The position numbers and the translations under genes were made by a program. A stretch of 64,000 nt of DNA from Rhizobium sp. BK316 (GTDB lineage Bacteria > Pseudomonadota > Alphaproteobacteria > Rhizobiales > Rhizobiaceae), in assembly GCF_014193695.1 (NCBI RefSeq), contig NZ_JACHZR010000007.1, forward strand, positions 124,001 to 188,000, written 5' to 3'. Below the pieces are notes generated by a model, which worked only from the letters and a program-made list of their open reading frames with translations, did not search any database and was not told where the DNA came from. Positions 8,770 through 15,910 of the stretch are shown here, one piece after another (position 1 is the first letter of the stretch; each line of letters starts with the position of its first letter).

Positions 8770-8869
8770 ATCGCTCTCCTGAACAGGCCACGTGCCTAAA
8801 AATAAACAAGCAAACATCGTTTCCGGAACATTGCTGCGCCGGAGCAAACTAGGCTCTTGAATGCATAAA

Positions 8870-8901
8870 GGCCTCGCTCCTGGACTTTTCAGGAGGAGGC
8901 C
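8870..8901 (-). terminator. Strong hairpin in the rpoH2 leader (attenuator candidate)
   Basis: GGCCTC-G-CTCCTG (8870-8882) pairs with CAGGAGGAGGCC (8890-8901): a 12-bp stem with one bulged base and a 7-base loop. On the minus strand it is followed by TTTATGC, a weak U-run. It lies between a possible small reading frame (8912-8983) and the rpoH2 start codon (8769), so it could be a terminator or attenuator, or a processing or stability element. Confidence 0.5.
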
Positions 8902-8911
8902 CTATCTCTCT

Positions 8912-8983
8912 TCATATGCCGCTGAAGCGGCTGGACTGGATCAGTTTCTTGAGATTGCCGGATAGGCAAATTCTGGAAATCAT
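8912..8983 (-). CDS. Possible 23-residue leader peptide upstream of rpoH2
   Basis: A short frame on the rpoH2 strand begins with ATG at 8983, preceded by GAGGAGCGG about 4-8 bases upstream, and ends at TGA 8912. The peptide is basic and amphipathic (starts MISRICLSGN, ends SSRFSGI). An in-frame ATG at 9004 would give 30 residues but lacks a ribosome binding site. Its 3' end contains a GCCGCT/AGCGGC palindrome (8918-8931), and a large hairpin follows 10 bases later. A perfect EcfG-type promoter lies 66 bases upstream of the 9004 ATG. I do not recognise the peptide; it may be a regulatory leader, a small stress protein, or untranslated RNA. Confidence 0.4.
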   Translation of the reverse strand: MISRICLSGNLKKLIQSSRFSGI

Positions 8984-9069
8984 GATCCGCTCCTCATCGA
9001 ACATTGACAGCTTTAGCGGAAGTCAAACCGAGCTTATGGGTTCCGGTGGAGTCCGCATTACTGTATATG

Positions 9070-9094
9070 AACGTCGCAGCGGCGAAAAAGTTCC
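9070..9094 (-). promoter_or_regulatory. EcfG (RpoE2)-type promoter upstream of the rpoH2 leader
   Basis: Read on the minus strand, GGAAC (9094-9090) is separated by exactly 16 bases from CGTT (9073-9070). This is a perfect match to the alphaproteobacterial general-stress consensus GGAAC-N16/17-CGTT. A transcript would start near 9063 and run through the small frame and hairpin into rpoH2, with a leader of about 290 bases. Confidence 0.7.
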
Positions 9095-9096
9095 AA

Positions 9097-9126
9097 TAAA
9101 AAACCCGGCACCAGGCCGGGTTTTTT
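9097..9126 (-). terminator. Intrinsic terminator of carD (bidirectional)
   Basis: The stem CCCGGC (9104-9109) / GCCGGG (9115-9120) with loop ACCAG is flanked by an A-run on the left and a T-run on the right, so it works in both directions. It lies 22 bases past the carD stop codon. Its left flank overlaps the upstream edge of the EcfG promoter of the rpoH2 leader. Confidence 0.85.
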
Positions 9127-9148
9127 CATCAGCAAAAACAATGCGCTA

Positions 9149-9721
9149 TTAAGCTGCTTCGTCCTGCGAATCGTCTTCCTCGATCGCCTTGCCGCGCTTC
9201 GGACCCTTGTTGAGGTTGGTCTCGACGAGGCGAACGGCTTCCGTTTCAGACATCTTGTTGACGGCAGCGATTTCGCGAGCCATCCGGTCGAGGGCAGCTT
9301 CATAAAGCTGACGTTCTGAATAGGACTGCTCCGGCTGGTTTTCAGCGCGATAGAGATCGCGAACGACTTCTGCGATGGAAATCAGGTCGCCGGAATTGAT
9401 CTTGGCATCATATTCCTGGGCACGGCGAGACCACATGGTACGCTTGACGCGAGCCTTGCCCTGCACGACCTTGAGGGCGCGCTCGACAAAGTCGGTTTCG
9501 GAAAGCTTACGCATGCCGATGCTCATGGCCTTTGCGACCGGAACCTTCAGACGCATCTTGTCCTTTTCGAAATCGATGACGAAAAGTTCAAGCTTCATGC
9601 CGGCGACTTCTTGCTCTTCGATAGCCGTGATGGTACCGACGCCGTGAGCGGGGTACACGATCGATTCACCAGTTTTGAAGCCGTGACGTGCGGTAGAAGG
9701 TTTTTTCTGCTGGATGGTCAT
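9149..9721 (-). CDS. carD: CarD family transcriptional regulator
   Basis: This 190-residue protein has an N-terminal CarD/TRCF RNA-polymerase-interacting Tudor-like domain (GESIVYPAHGVGTI at about residues 18-31, then VPVAKA) and a helical C-terminal DNA-binding part (VKRTMWSRRAQEYDAKI, then DLYRAE). CarD proteins bind the RNA polymerase beta subunit and stabilise open promoter complexes, often at rRNA and stress promoters. The tail is acidic (EEDDSQDEAA). ATG at 9721 is chosen over an upstream TTG because the GGGAG site fits only the ATG. A bidirectional terminator follows. The gene lies upstream of rpoH2 on the same strand but is separated from it by that terminator. Confidence 0.92.
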   Translation of the reverse strand: MTIQQKKPSTARHGFKTGESIVYPAHGVGTITAIEEQEVAGMKLELFVIDFEKDKMRLKVPVAKAMSIGMRKLSETDFVERALKVVQGKARVKRTMWSRRAQEYDAKINSGDLISIAEVVRDLYRAENQPEQSYSERQLYEAALDRMAREIAAVNKMSETEAVRLVETNLNKGPKRGKAIEEDDSQDEAA

Positions 9722-10121
9722 TCTAATCAAAAACTCCCTGTTACGCTTCCGGCAACGGCCGGAGCCCGGGTCAGTCAGGCCCGGATGAGACGGTTAGATC
9801 CGTCGGGTGACTTCACTCTGGTTCCACCAGACAGAAGCAAAAAGGTATCCTCGCGCGCGATCTTGGGATCCGACAGCTCAAGTTATTGATATGTCACGGA
9901 AACCGCGTGCGGATTTGCTTTTACTTTCGTGATGGTTTTGGGCATGCGTCATGCCACAAGTGGAACAGTGTGGTGAACGTATCACAAAAATATGAGGAAA
10001 TCAATAATTTGCTTAACGTGAGTCATGTGGGCAACACATAGCCCCCATGTGACTCACGCGTAATTTGAAACGTTTAACCTGAGGCTGAACCCGGTTTCAA
10101 CGGCGCTGCCCGTCGAGAATT
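9722..10121. other. Intergenic region between fdxA and carD
   Basis: These 400 bases hold the carD promoter region and the downstream end of fdxA. No protein-coding frame is convincing. The most prominent element is the 42-base inverted repeat at 10017-10058. No clear -35/-10 pair for carD could be assigned by eye. Confidence 0.5.
10017..10058. repeat. Inverted repeat downstream of fdxA
   Basis: CGTGAGTCA (10017-10025) and TGACTCACG (10050-10058) form a perfect 9-bp inverted repeat. Inside it a further G-run/C-run pairing (TGTGGG with CCCCCA) extends the possible stem. It lies 64 bases beyond the fdxA stop codon on the transcribed strand but lacks a U-run. It may be a factor-independent terminator of unusual type or a protein-binding palindrome. 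Confidence 0.5.
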
Positions 10122-10460
10122 TCAGTCGCCACTACCGGGCTTTTCAGAGAAGTATTTCTCGAATTTCCCGGTCTCGCCGTCCAGCTCCTTGGCCTCCGGC
10201 ATCGGCTCCTTCTTAACAGTGATATTCGGCCAGATGCTCGCATATTCCGCGTTGATCTTCAGCCACTTGTCGAGACCCGGTTCGGTATCGGGCTTGATCG
10301 CCTCGGCCGGACATTCCGGCTCGCAGACACCGCAGTCGATGCATTCATCGGGATGGATGACGAGGAAATTCTCGCCCTCGTAGAAACAGTCGACAGGGCA
10401 GACTTCAACACAATCGGTGTATTTGCAGCGAATGCAATTGTCGGTCACGACATAGGTCAT
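10122..10460 (-). CDS. fdxA: Ferredoxin FdxA (7Fe-8S type)
   Basis: This 112-residue soluble electron carrier has an N-terminal cluster motif with Cys at 9, 12, 17, 21 and 25 (CIRCKYTDCVEVCPVDC) and a second motif Cys40-x2-Cys43-x2-Cys46-x3-Cys50. This is the pattern of Azotobacter FdI-like ferredoxins holding one [3Fe-4S] and one [4Fe-4S] cluster. The long C-terminal extension after residue 60 is also typical. ATG at 10460 is supported by GGAG 7 bases upstream. The gene follows the Suv3-like helicase and S4 genes in the same direction, but a 195-base gap leaves cotranscription open. CarD and FdxA are commonly neighbours in rhizobia. Confidence 0.93.
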   Translation of the reverse strand: MTYVVTDNCIRCKYTDCVEVCPVDCFYEGENFLVIHPDECIDCGVCEPECPAEAIKPDTEPGLDKWLKINAEYASIWPNITVKKEPMPEAKELDGETGKFEKYFSEKPGSGD

Positions 10461-10655
10461 GAAGAACTCCAGGATTTCCATGCGGGCGGGGCCGGGCAAC
10501 CTGGAACGTCGCGCCTGTCCCCTGAGCCGGAGAAAAAGCGTGAACAGGCTTGGGAGGCAAGCACACTACCCGGCAGGTTGTGTGTGACGTATCGACTTTG
10601 CAGCAGGATTTCAAGGACAAACGATCTTCGAAAGGCTTATGGCAGGAAGAGTTTT

Positions 10656-11060
10656 CTAATCCTCGTCCGACATCAGCCTGTCGATTGCGCGTCGTTCCTT
10701 TTTCGTCGGCCTGCCGGAACCAGTCGCCCGGATTGCCTGTTCGTATGGGGTGAGGCGTTTTGTCTCATCTGGAGGCGGCGACAGGTCCTCATAGAGCAGC
10801 CGCGCCTCCTCGTAGGGGCCGCGTCTGTCGCCGGGCAGCCGAACGACGAGAATGACGTCTCGCCGCTCCAGCTTCAACTCGATGCGATCACCGACTTTGA
10901 TCATTTGACTAGGCTGCGTGCAGCGTGAGCCGTTGATGCTGACATGGCCTGACTGGATATGGCTTTGCGCCAGCGAGCGTGATTTCACCATACGTGTGAA
11001 AAACAGCCATTTGTCGATGCGCTGGCGCGAACCGCTTCCTGGCTGTGTTTCTCCGCCCAT
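10656..11060 (-). CDS. S4-domain RNA-binding protein, Hsp15-like
   Basis: This 134-residue protein is built on one S4 domain: RQRIDKWLFFTRMVKSRS followed by AQSHIQSGHVSINGSR and KVGDRIELKLERRDVI. This matches heat-shock protein 15 (HslR), which binds the stalled 50S subunit carrying peptidyl-tRNA. A basic C-terminal tail (SGRPTKKERRAIDRL) follows. The ATG at 11060 lies 2 bases before the stop codon of the upstream helicase gene (11063), indicating tight cotranscription and a shared RNA theme. Confidence 0.85.
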   Translation of the reverse strand: MGGETQPGSGSRQRIDKWLFFTRMVKSRSLAQSHIQSGHVSINGSRCTQPSQMIKVGDRIELKLERRDVILVVRLPGDRRGPYEEARLLYEDLSPPPDETKRLTPYEQAIRATGSGRPTKKERRAIDRLMSDED

Positions 11061-11062
11061 GA

Positions 11063-14000
11063 TTACTTCTTCATCTGCTCCTTGAGCGCTGCAAGCTTGG
11101 CAAAGGGCGAATCCGGATCGATCGGCTTCTCCTTGCGCGGCGGCTTGGCCTCGAAACGCAGCGGCTGCGAATTGCCGCGGTTGTTGTTACGGTCGTTGCG
11201 GTCGCCACGATCCTTGCGATCACCACGGTCCTGACGGTCGCCGCGCTGCTCGTTACGGTCGTTGCGCGCCTGCTGCGGTCTGCCGCCATCACGATTCCCG
11301 CCTTCGCGGTTGCCGCCATCCCGGTTGCGGTTGTTGTGGCGGTTGCCATCTCGGGCCTCGCCGCCTTCACCGCCGCCAGGACGGCGATTACGGTCGCCAC
11401 GTTCCTGACCTTGGCCATGACCTTGGCCATGACGTTCGCCCTGACCCTGCCCGCCGCGGCGGTCGCCATGGCCGCGCGCCTGGCGCTGGTTCTCGTTGCG
11501 GCCACCGAGACGCCACAGAAGAACCGGCTTCGGCTCTGCAGCCTCAGCTTCAGCCTCACCGACTTCAACCGAACCTTCGGCTGCCACAGGCGTCTCCGCA
11601 GCCGCAGGAGCGGCTTCGACAGCGGGCGTTTCTTCCGAAGCGCCATCTGCGTCGTCATGATCGGCCTTTTCAGCCGTTTCCTCTGCCACGGTCTCAATCG
11701 CCGTTACGGGAGCCGATGCCGCATCCTGCGTCGCAAGGAATGCTGCAGCCTCCTCGGCCTTTACCGCGTCTGCGCGATAGCCGAGACCCTTGAGGATCTC
11801 TTCCATGTCTTCCAGCGTCGCGCCGAGAATGGACAGCATCGCCGTCGTCGTCGTGAAGCGGCGGCCGTCATAAGCGCCTTCCGGACGGCTGGCTTGACCC
11901 GGCTTCCACTGCAAGAGCGGGCGGATGAGGTCGGCCAGACGCTCGAGGATATCGATACGCACCGCGCGCTTGCCGAGGAAACGGAAGCCGGCGAGCTTAT
12001 AGAACATGCGCTCGAAGCTCGGATCGGTGACGACGGAGGTACGGCCGGCGGCCAGCACCGGAATGAGGTCGCCATAACCTGGCTTGTCGAGCCCGTCATT
12101 CTTCAGCGCCCAGAGCAGTGTGATGAGCTCTGCTGGCGCCGGCTTCAAAAGCGCCGGAACAAAAATGTGGTAGGCACCGAAGCGGATGCCGTAACGGCGC
12201 ATGGAGGCGCGCGCATCCTGATCCAGAGACTTCACCTCTTCCGTCACGTCGCGGCGGAAGAGCACGCCGAGATTCTCGACGAGCTGGAAGGCGAGCCCCT
12301 TGGCAAGGCCCTGCAGGTCCTCAGCGCGCGACAGATCGTCGAGCGGCTTCAGCACCGTGCTGATATGATGATTGACGAAACGTTCGATACGGGCGGCGAC
12401 ATGATCGCGCGCATTGCCCGTAAGCTGCTCGTCGGCAAGCAGGATGACGCGCGGACGCATCACGTGATCGCTACCGGATAGACGTCCGACAGGGTCGCCG
12501 AGCCAACGCACAAGACCGTCCGAGCCGATCGCCAGATCGGCGTTGCCTGCCGCATGCAGGCGCGCGGCACGGGCTTCGAATTCAAGCGCGAGCGCCTTCT
12601 GCGACGCAGACTGAACCGCCTTGGCGTCCGGCCCATCCGTTCCACCCACAGGCGTAAAACGGAACCCGGTCAACTGCCCCACATGATGTCCTTCAACAAA
12701 GACATCGCCATTCACACTGATTTCAGCTTCCAGCATCGCATTCTCTCTCAGGCGCTTCATGAGCACAGATGTCCTGCGATCAACAAAGCGTTTCGTCAAC
12801 CTTTCATGCAACGCGTCGGACAATCGATCTTCGATTTCCCGCGTCTTTTCCTGCCAGTGTGTCGGATCGGCAAGCCAGCCGGGCCGATTCGATACATAGG
12901 TCCAGGTTCTTATCTGCGCGATTCGCGCCGAAAGCGTGTCAATTTCTCCATCTGTCCGATCCGAGCGATGAACCTGTTCCGCGAGAAACTGCTCGTTTAC
13001 CGTGCCATAGCGCACCAGATCGGAAAAGAGGGTAGAAATAAGATCGGCATGTTGCGCAGGCGTTATGCGCCGATAGTCCGGTAGAGCGCAAGCCTCCCAG
13101 AGCTTTTCGACGCGCGCCGGCGTGTTGGCGAGATCGGTGATTTCCGGATAGCGCGATAAATAGTCGAGCGCCTGCTGGTCGACCGCCGGCAGCGCCCGCG
13201 TCAGACCCGGCACGCGGGGTCCGGTCTCAAGGCTTGCCCGCAGGGATTGTATCGAGGAGAAATCGAGTTCCTTGGTCCGCCACTGCAGAACCTTGATATT
13301 ATCAAATTCGTGGCCTTCAATGCGCTGCACCAGCTCCTCGTCGAACGGCGAGACCTGGCCGGTTACACCAAAGGTTCCGTCGCGCACATGACGTCCCGCG
13401 CGCCCGGCAATCTGGCCGAGTTCACCAGGATTGAGATTGCGGAACTGATAGCCGTCGAACTTCCGATCCTGCGCGAAGGCCACATGATCGACATCGAGAT
13501 TGAGACCCATGCCGATCGCATCGGTCGCAACCAGATATTCGACGTCGCCCGCCTGGTAGAGCGCCACTTGCGCATTGCGGGTGCGCGGGCTCAGCGCCCC
13601 GAGCACCACGGCCGCTCCGCCACGCTGACGACGGATCAGTTCGGCGATCGCGTAAACCTCGTCCGCCGAGAAGGCGACGATAGCCGAACGCTGCGGCAGC
13701 CGGGTGATCTTCTTCTGTCCCGCATAGAGAAGGTGAGAAAGCCGCGGCCGCTCCGTGACGGTTATCCCCGGTAGAAGCTGCTGCAGGATCGGCCGCATGG
13801 TACCGGCGCCAAGCAGCAGCGTCTCGTCACGACCGCGCAGATGCAGGATACGGTCTGTGAAGATATGGCCGCGCTCGAGGTCTCCCGCGAGTTGCACCTC
13901 ATCGATAGCAACAAAGGCGGCTTTGGTTTCCCGCGGCATCGCCTCGACCGTGCAGACGGAGAACCGCGCATTCGGCGGCGAGATCTTTTCTTCCCCGGTT

Positions 14001-14206
14001 ACCAGCGCAACATTCTGGACGCCGACTTTTTCCACCACCCGCGTATAGACTTCGCGCGCGAGCAAGCGGAGCGGCAGGCCGATAACACCTGTGCCATGCG
14101 CCACCATGCGTTCGATCGCATAATGGGTCTTGCCGGTATTGGTCGGCCCAAGCACCGCGGTCACGCCGCGCCCGCTCAGTATCATCGGCTGCGAAGTCAG
14201 GGTCAT
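11063..14206 (-). CDS. Suv3-like DExH RNA/DNA helicase with Arg/Gly/Asn-rich tail
   Basis: This 1047-residue protein has a superfamily 2 helicase core at its N-terminus: motif I GPTNTGKT at 20-27, motif II as DEVQ near residue 103, and a motif VI-like QIAGRAGRH. The core resembles mitochondrial SUV3, an RNA helicase of the RNA degradosome, and alphaproteobacterial homologues are the presumed source of the mitochondrial enzyme. The middle part is a long helical region. From about residue 880 the protein becomes acidic and Ala-rich, then Gly/Arg/Asn/Asp-rich with many GDR, GNR and RDR repeats, before ending in a basic block (PFAKLAALKEQMKK). ATG at 14206 is chosen; a GTG at 14272 would add 22 residues. 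It is coupled to an Hsp15-like S4 gene. Confidence 0.88.
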   Translation of the reverse strand: MTLTSQPMILSGRGVTAVLGPTNTGKTHYAIERMVAHGTGVIGLPLRLLAREVYTRVVEKVGVQNVALVTGEEKISPPNARFSVCTVEAMPRETKAAFVAIDEVQLAGDLERGHIFTDRILHLRGRDETLLLGAGTMRPILQQLLPGITVTERPRLSHLLYAGQKKITRLPQRSAIVAFSADEVYAIAELIRRQRGGAAVVLGALSPRTRNAQVALYQAGDVEYLVATDAIGMGLNLDVDHVAFAQDRKFDGYQFRNLNPGELGQIAGRAGRHVRDGTFGVTGQVSPFDEELVQRIEGHEFDNIKVLQWRTKELDFSSIQSLRASLETGPRVPGLTRALPAVDQQALDYLSRYPEITDLANTPARVEKLWEACALPDYRRITPAQHADLISTLFSDLVRYGTVNEQFLAEQVHRSDRTDGEIDTLSARIAQIRTWTYVSNRPGWLADPTHWQEKTREIEDRLSDALHERLTKRFVDRRTSVLMKRLRENAMLEAEISVNGDVFVEGHHVGQLTGFRFTPVGGTDGPDAKAVQSASQKALALEFEARAARLHAAGNADLAIGSDGLVRWLGDPVGRLSGSDHVMRPRVILLADEQLTGNARDHVAARIERFVNHHISTVLKPLDDLSRAEDLQGLAKGLAFQLVENLGVLFRRDVTEEVKSLDQDARASMRRYGIRFGAYHIFVPALLKPAPAELITLLWALKNDGLDKPGYGDLIPVLAAGRTSVVTDPSFERMFYKLAGFRFLGKRAVRIDILERLADLIRPLLQWKPGQASRPEGAYDGRRFTTTTAMLSILGATLEDMEEILKGLGYRADAVKAEEAAAFLATQDAASAPVTAIETVAEETAEKADHDDADGASEETPAVEAAPAAAETPVAAEGSVEVGEAEAEAAEPKPVLLWRLGGRNENQRQARGHGDRRGGQGQGERHGQGHGQGQERGDRNRRPGGGEGGEARDGNRHNNRNRDGGNREGGNRDGGRPQQARNDRNEQRGDRQDRGDRKDRGDRNDRNNNRGNSQPLRFEAKPPRKEKPIDPDSPFAKLAALKEQMKK

Positions 14207-14381
14207 GGTCCATGCAAGTGAGGCGGGGACGCCCCGGGTCAAGTCGGCTCCTGCGGGTAAGGCAGAGAACACATGGACAGCCGAAGCTCCAAACGCAAGG
14301 GCAGATTTGAAATAGACTTTGGATTGAGCATGGAAGTCACAGTCCGCTAAGTCCTTGATTTAAGATTCGGAACAGCTTGAG

Positions 14382-14432
14382 AACGAATCGGAGACGAATC
14401 GCTGACTCCGGCTGATTCAGCTTTTGTTCACG
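14382..14432 (+). repeat. Phased module copy 1
   Basis: The module begins GAACGAATCGG at 14382, contains two ACGAATCG octamers 11 bp apart, and ends in TTTGTTCAC with GTTCAC at 14427. Its first 25 bases are identical to copy 2. The distance from the first G to GTTCAC is exactly 45 bases. Confidence 0.7.
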
Positions 14433-14583
14433 GCTAAGTATTGATTTTGAATCGCTTTTTTACACTAGATGCAGAATCGATAAATTCATTGGGGGAGAGA
14501 TTTCATCAACCGCGATTAACGCTTCTTGCCGAACCGTAAAGACCGCAAGATCCGATCCAGAATTAACGCTTCGACCAAATCCG

Positions 14584-14634
14584 GAACGAATCGGAGACGA
14601 ATCGCTGATATCGAGACTTTCCCTTTTTGTTCAC
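14584..14634 (+). repeat. Phased module copy 2
   Basis: Starts GAACGAATCGG at 14584, 202 bases after copy 1, again with two ACGAATCG octamers 11 bp apart and GTTCAC at 14629, the same 45-base internal spacing. The stretch between core and GTTCAC resembles copy 3 (ACTTTCCC) more than copy 1. Confidence 0.7.
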
Positions 14635-14801
14635 GGCGAGATGTTGTGGGCCTTTCGCCGCCGCCACCAAGATACGGTTCCACCAATTCGGGAGAGCCGG
14701 GCCGAAGCGCCAGATCGCGTTAATCTTTTACATGTCGAATTTACGATGCCTTAAACGCGGGCGTATGCAAACCGACGGACGATCGGCACCGATCAAAGCC
14801 G

Positions 14802-14852
14802 GAACGAATCGGTGACGAATCGGAGACGTCACCACTTTCCCGCTTTGTTCAC
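14802..14852 (+). repeat. Phased module copy 3
   Basis: Starts GAACGAATCGG at 14802, 218 bases after copy 2, with one change (T for A) between the two ACGAATCG octamers and GTTCAC at 14847: again exactly 45 bases. It is followed by a perfect palindrome ACAACATGTTGT. Confidence 0.7.
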
Positions 14853-14999
14853 CACAACATGTTGTATTTAAACATATTTTTAACCATGCAGATAAAAGGC
14901 TGCGGAGTTCTTCGCCGACTTGGCTTTTGGCGAACCGGCTAAACTCCGCTTTGGAGAAATGACCGATAACGCCGCCGCGACATTCCGAGAGATTAGCCG

Positions 15000-15024
15000 G
15001 GAACAAAAATCGAAGATGCGTGTT
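15000..15024 (+). promoter_or_regulatory. EcfG-like promoter of the DUF3309/lipoprotein pair
   Basis: GGAAC (15000-15004) is followed after 16 bases by TGTT (15021-15024), one mismatch from the general-stress consensus GGAAC-N16/17-CGTT. The start of transcription would fall near 15031, about 34 bases before the DUF3309 start codon. Confidence 0.4.
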
Positions 15025-15064
15025 TCTAGTCCAATCGAAATGAGGATGAGACAGGACAAACACC

Positions 15065-15220
15065 ATGCTAGGCACGATACTTCTTATTATCCTTATTCTG
15101 CTATTGATCGGCGCCTTGCCGAATTGGGGTTATAGCCGCGGCTGGGGCTATGGACCTTCCGGTGGTTTGGGGTTAGTTCTCGTCATCATCATCATTCTTG
15201 TACTGATGGGCCGAATTTAA
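15065..15220 (+). CDS. DUF3309 family small membrane protein
   Basis: This 51-residue protein consists of two hydrophobic segments (MLGTILLIILILLLIGALP, then LGLVLVIIIILVLMG) joined by a short Trp/Tyr/Gly-rich loop (WGYSRGWGYGPSGG). That is the DUF3309 pattern, a widespread proteobacterial family of unknown function. AGGA lies 8 bases upstream of the ATG at 15065. The gene is 26 bases ahead of a glycine-zipper lipoprotein gene and behind an EcfG-like promoter, which fits an envelope role in the general stress response. That role is inferred from context only. Confidence 0.85.
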   Translation: MLGTILLIILILLLIGALPNWGYSRGWGYGPSGGLGLVLVIIIILVLMGRI

Positions 15221-15246
15221 AAGGCCGGCAACCTGGGGAGTTAGAC

Positions 15247-15501
15247 ATGAAAAAGATTGTTCTTAGCTGCGCTCTTATCGGCGCTCTCGCATCCTGCACT
15301 CCGACGGAGCAGGGCACGGCGATCGGCGCCGGCACGGGCGCCATCATCGGCGGCGCCGTCAGCAACAGCTGGGGTGGCGCGGCAGTTGGCGCAGTCGCCG
15401 GCGGTCTGACAGGCGCACTGATCGGCCAGTCGGTTGAACGCCGTGGCTACTGCATCTATCGCGACCGTTACGGCCGCCGCTACGAAGCGCGTTGCCGCTA
15501 A
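15247..15501 (+). CDS. Glycine-zipper lipoprotein (84 aa)
   Basis: The N-terminus is a lipoprotein signal ending in the lipobox LASC (Cys17). A glycine-zipper membrane domain follows (GTAIGAGTGAIIGGAVS, then GAAVGAVAGGLTGALIG), typical of the 17-kDa antigen/SlyB-like 2TM class. The end is basic and Tyr/Arg-rich (RRGYCIYRDRYGRRY). Such proteins sit at the outer membrane and are often stress-induced. GGGGAG lies 7 bases upstream of the ATG. It is downstream of DUF3309 on one probable transcript that ends at the terminator at 15529. Confidence 0.85.
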   Translation: MKKIVLSCALIGALASCTPTEQGTAIGAGTGAIIGGAVSNSWGGAAVGAVAGGLTGALIGQSVERRGYCIYRDRYGRRYEARCR

Positions 15502-15528
15502 TAGACCCCGGTCCATCGGAAATTTTGA

Positions 15529-15553
15529 ACGGGCGCTTCGGCGCCCGTTTTTC
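15529..15553 (+). terminator. Terminator with TTCG tetraloop
   Basis: ACGGGCGC (15529-15536) and GCGCCCGT (15541-15548) form a perfect 8-bp stem closed by TTCG and followed by TTTTCTT. It ends the DUF3309-lipoprotein transcript. Confidence 0.9.
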
Positions 15554-15695
15554 TTGCGCGCTTTTATCGTCAACATGGCGTTGACGATTGGTCGCTGAAG
15601 TCAAATCTACCGTGCCGCCGACGCCAGGCGCATATTCCCTTCAAGATCGCAAAGGGCAGAGCACCTGCCGCCCGCGAATGGAAAGGAACGCCATC

Positions 15696-15842
15696 ATGGC
15701 CCAGATCCTGCTCAATTCCGCCGTCGCCGCCCTGATTGCCGCGGTCTTTCTCACGACAGCAATTGCCGCTCTCCGCAGCCAGGACCGCGCCCTTCAGAAG
15801 GTGCCCGTCAAGGCCAACGAACGGCATCATCCAAACGCCTGA
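15696..15842 (+). CDS. Small single-pass membrane protein (48 aa), unknown
   Basis: The ATG at 15696 is preceded by AAGGA. The protein has one hydrophobic helix (LNSAVAALIAAVFLTTAIAA) followed by a charged cytoplasmic or periplasmic tail (LRSQDRALQKVPVKANERHH). I do not recognise a family. It lies between two other very small envelope-type genes on the same strand. Confidence 0.55.
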   Translation: MAQILLNSAVAALIAAVFLTTAIAALRSQDRALQKVPVKANERHHPNA

Positions 15843-15910
15843 CACCATCAAAGAAACCGAAAACCGCGCGACGGCAACTATTCGAGCGCCCGTCCGCGGG
15901 AGACACGACC

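Larger units (their letters stand above)
14207..15064. other. Long non-coding region with three phased repeat modules
   Basis: These 858 bases between the helicase and the DUF3309 gene hold no convincing protein frame. They contain three related modules (listed separately) and end with an EcfG-like promoter. The stretch is more AT-rich than its surroundings, particularly at 14430-14520 and 14860-14890. Confidence 0.6.

Noticed and set aside
8821..8840. Second EcfG promoter close to rpoH2
   Set aside because: GGAAC and GGAAA sequences occur here but none has CGTT at a 16-17 base spacing.
9722..10016. Additional small gene between carD and fdxA
   Set aside because: No frame with both a ribosome binding site and plausible protein composition was found.
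11336..12481. 381-residue frame antisense to the helicase
   Set aside because: Mirror frame of the Suv3-like gene; composition is that of a GC-biased shadow.
14382..14852. CRISPR-like array
   Set aside because: Only three copies, about 200 bases apart, with diverged sequence and no cas genes; period and layout do not fit.
14382..14880. Tandem small-RNA genes of the rhizobial alpha-r families
   Set aside because: No intrinsic terminator (stem plus U-run) follows the modules and no recognisable anti-Shine-Dalgarno loop was seen, so an RNA gene call is not supported.
14728..15075. 115-residue minus-strand reading frame
   Set aside because: It overlaps a repeat module and the EcfG-like promoter, has no ribosome binding site, and its protein has no recognisable pattern.
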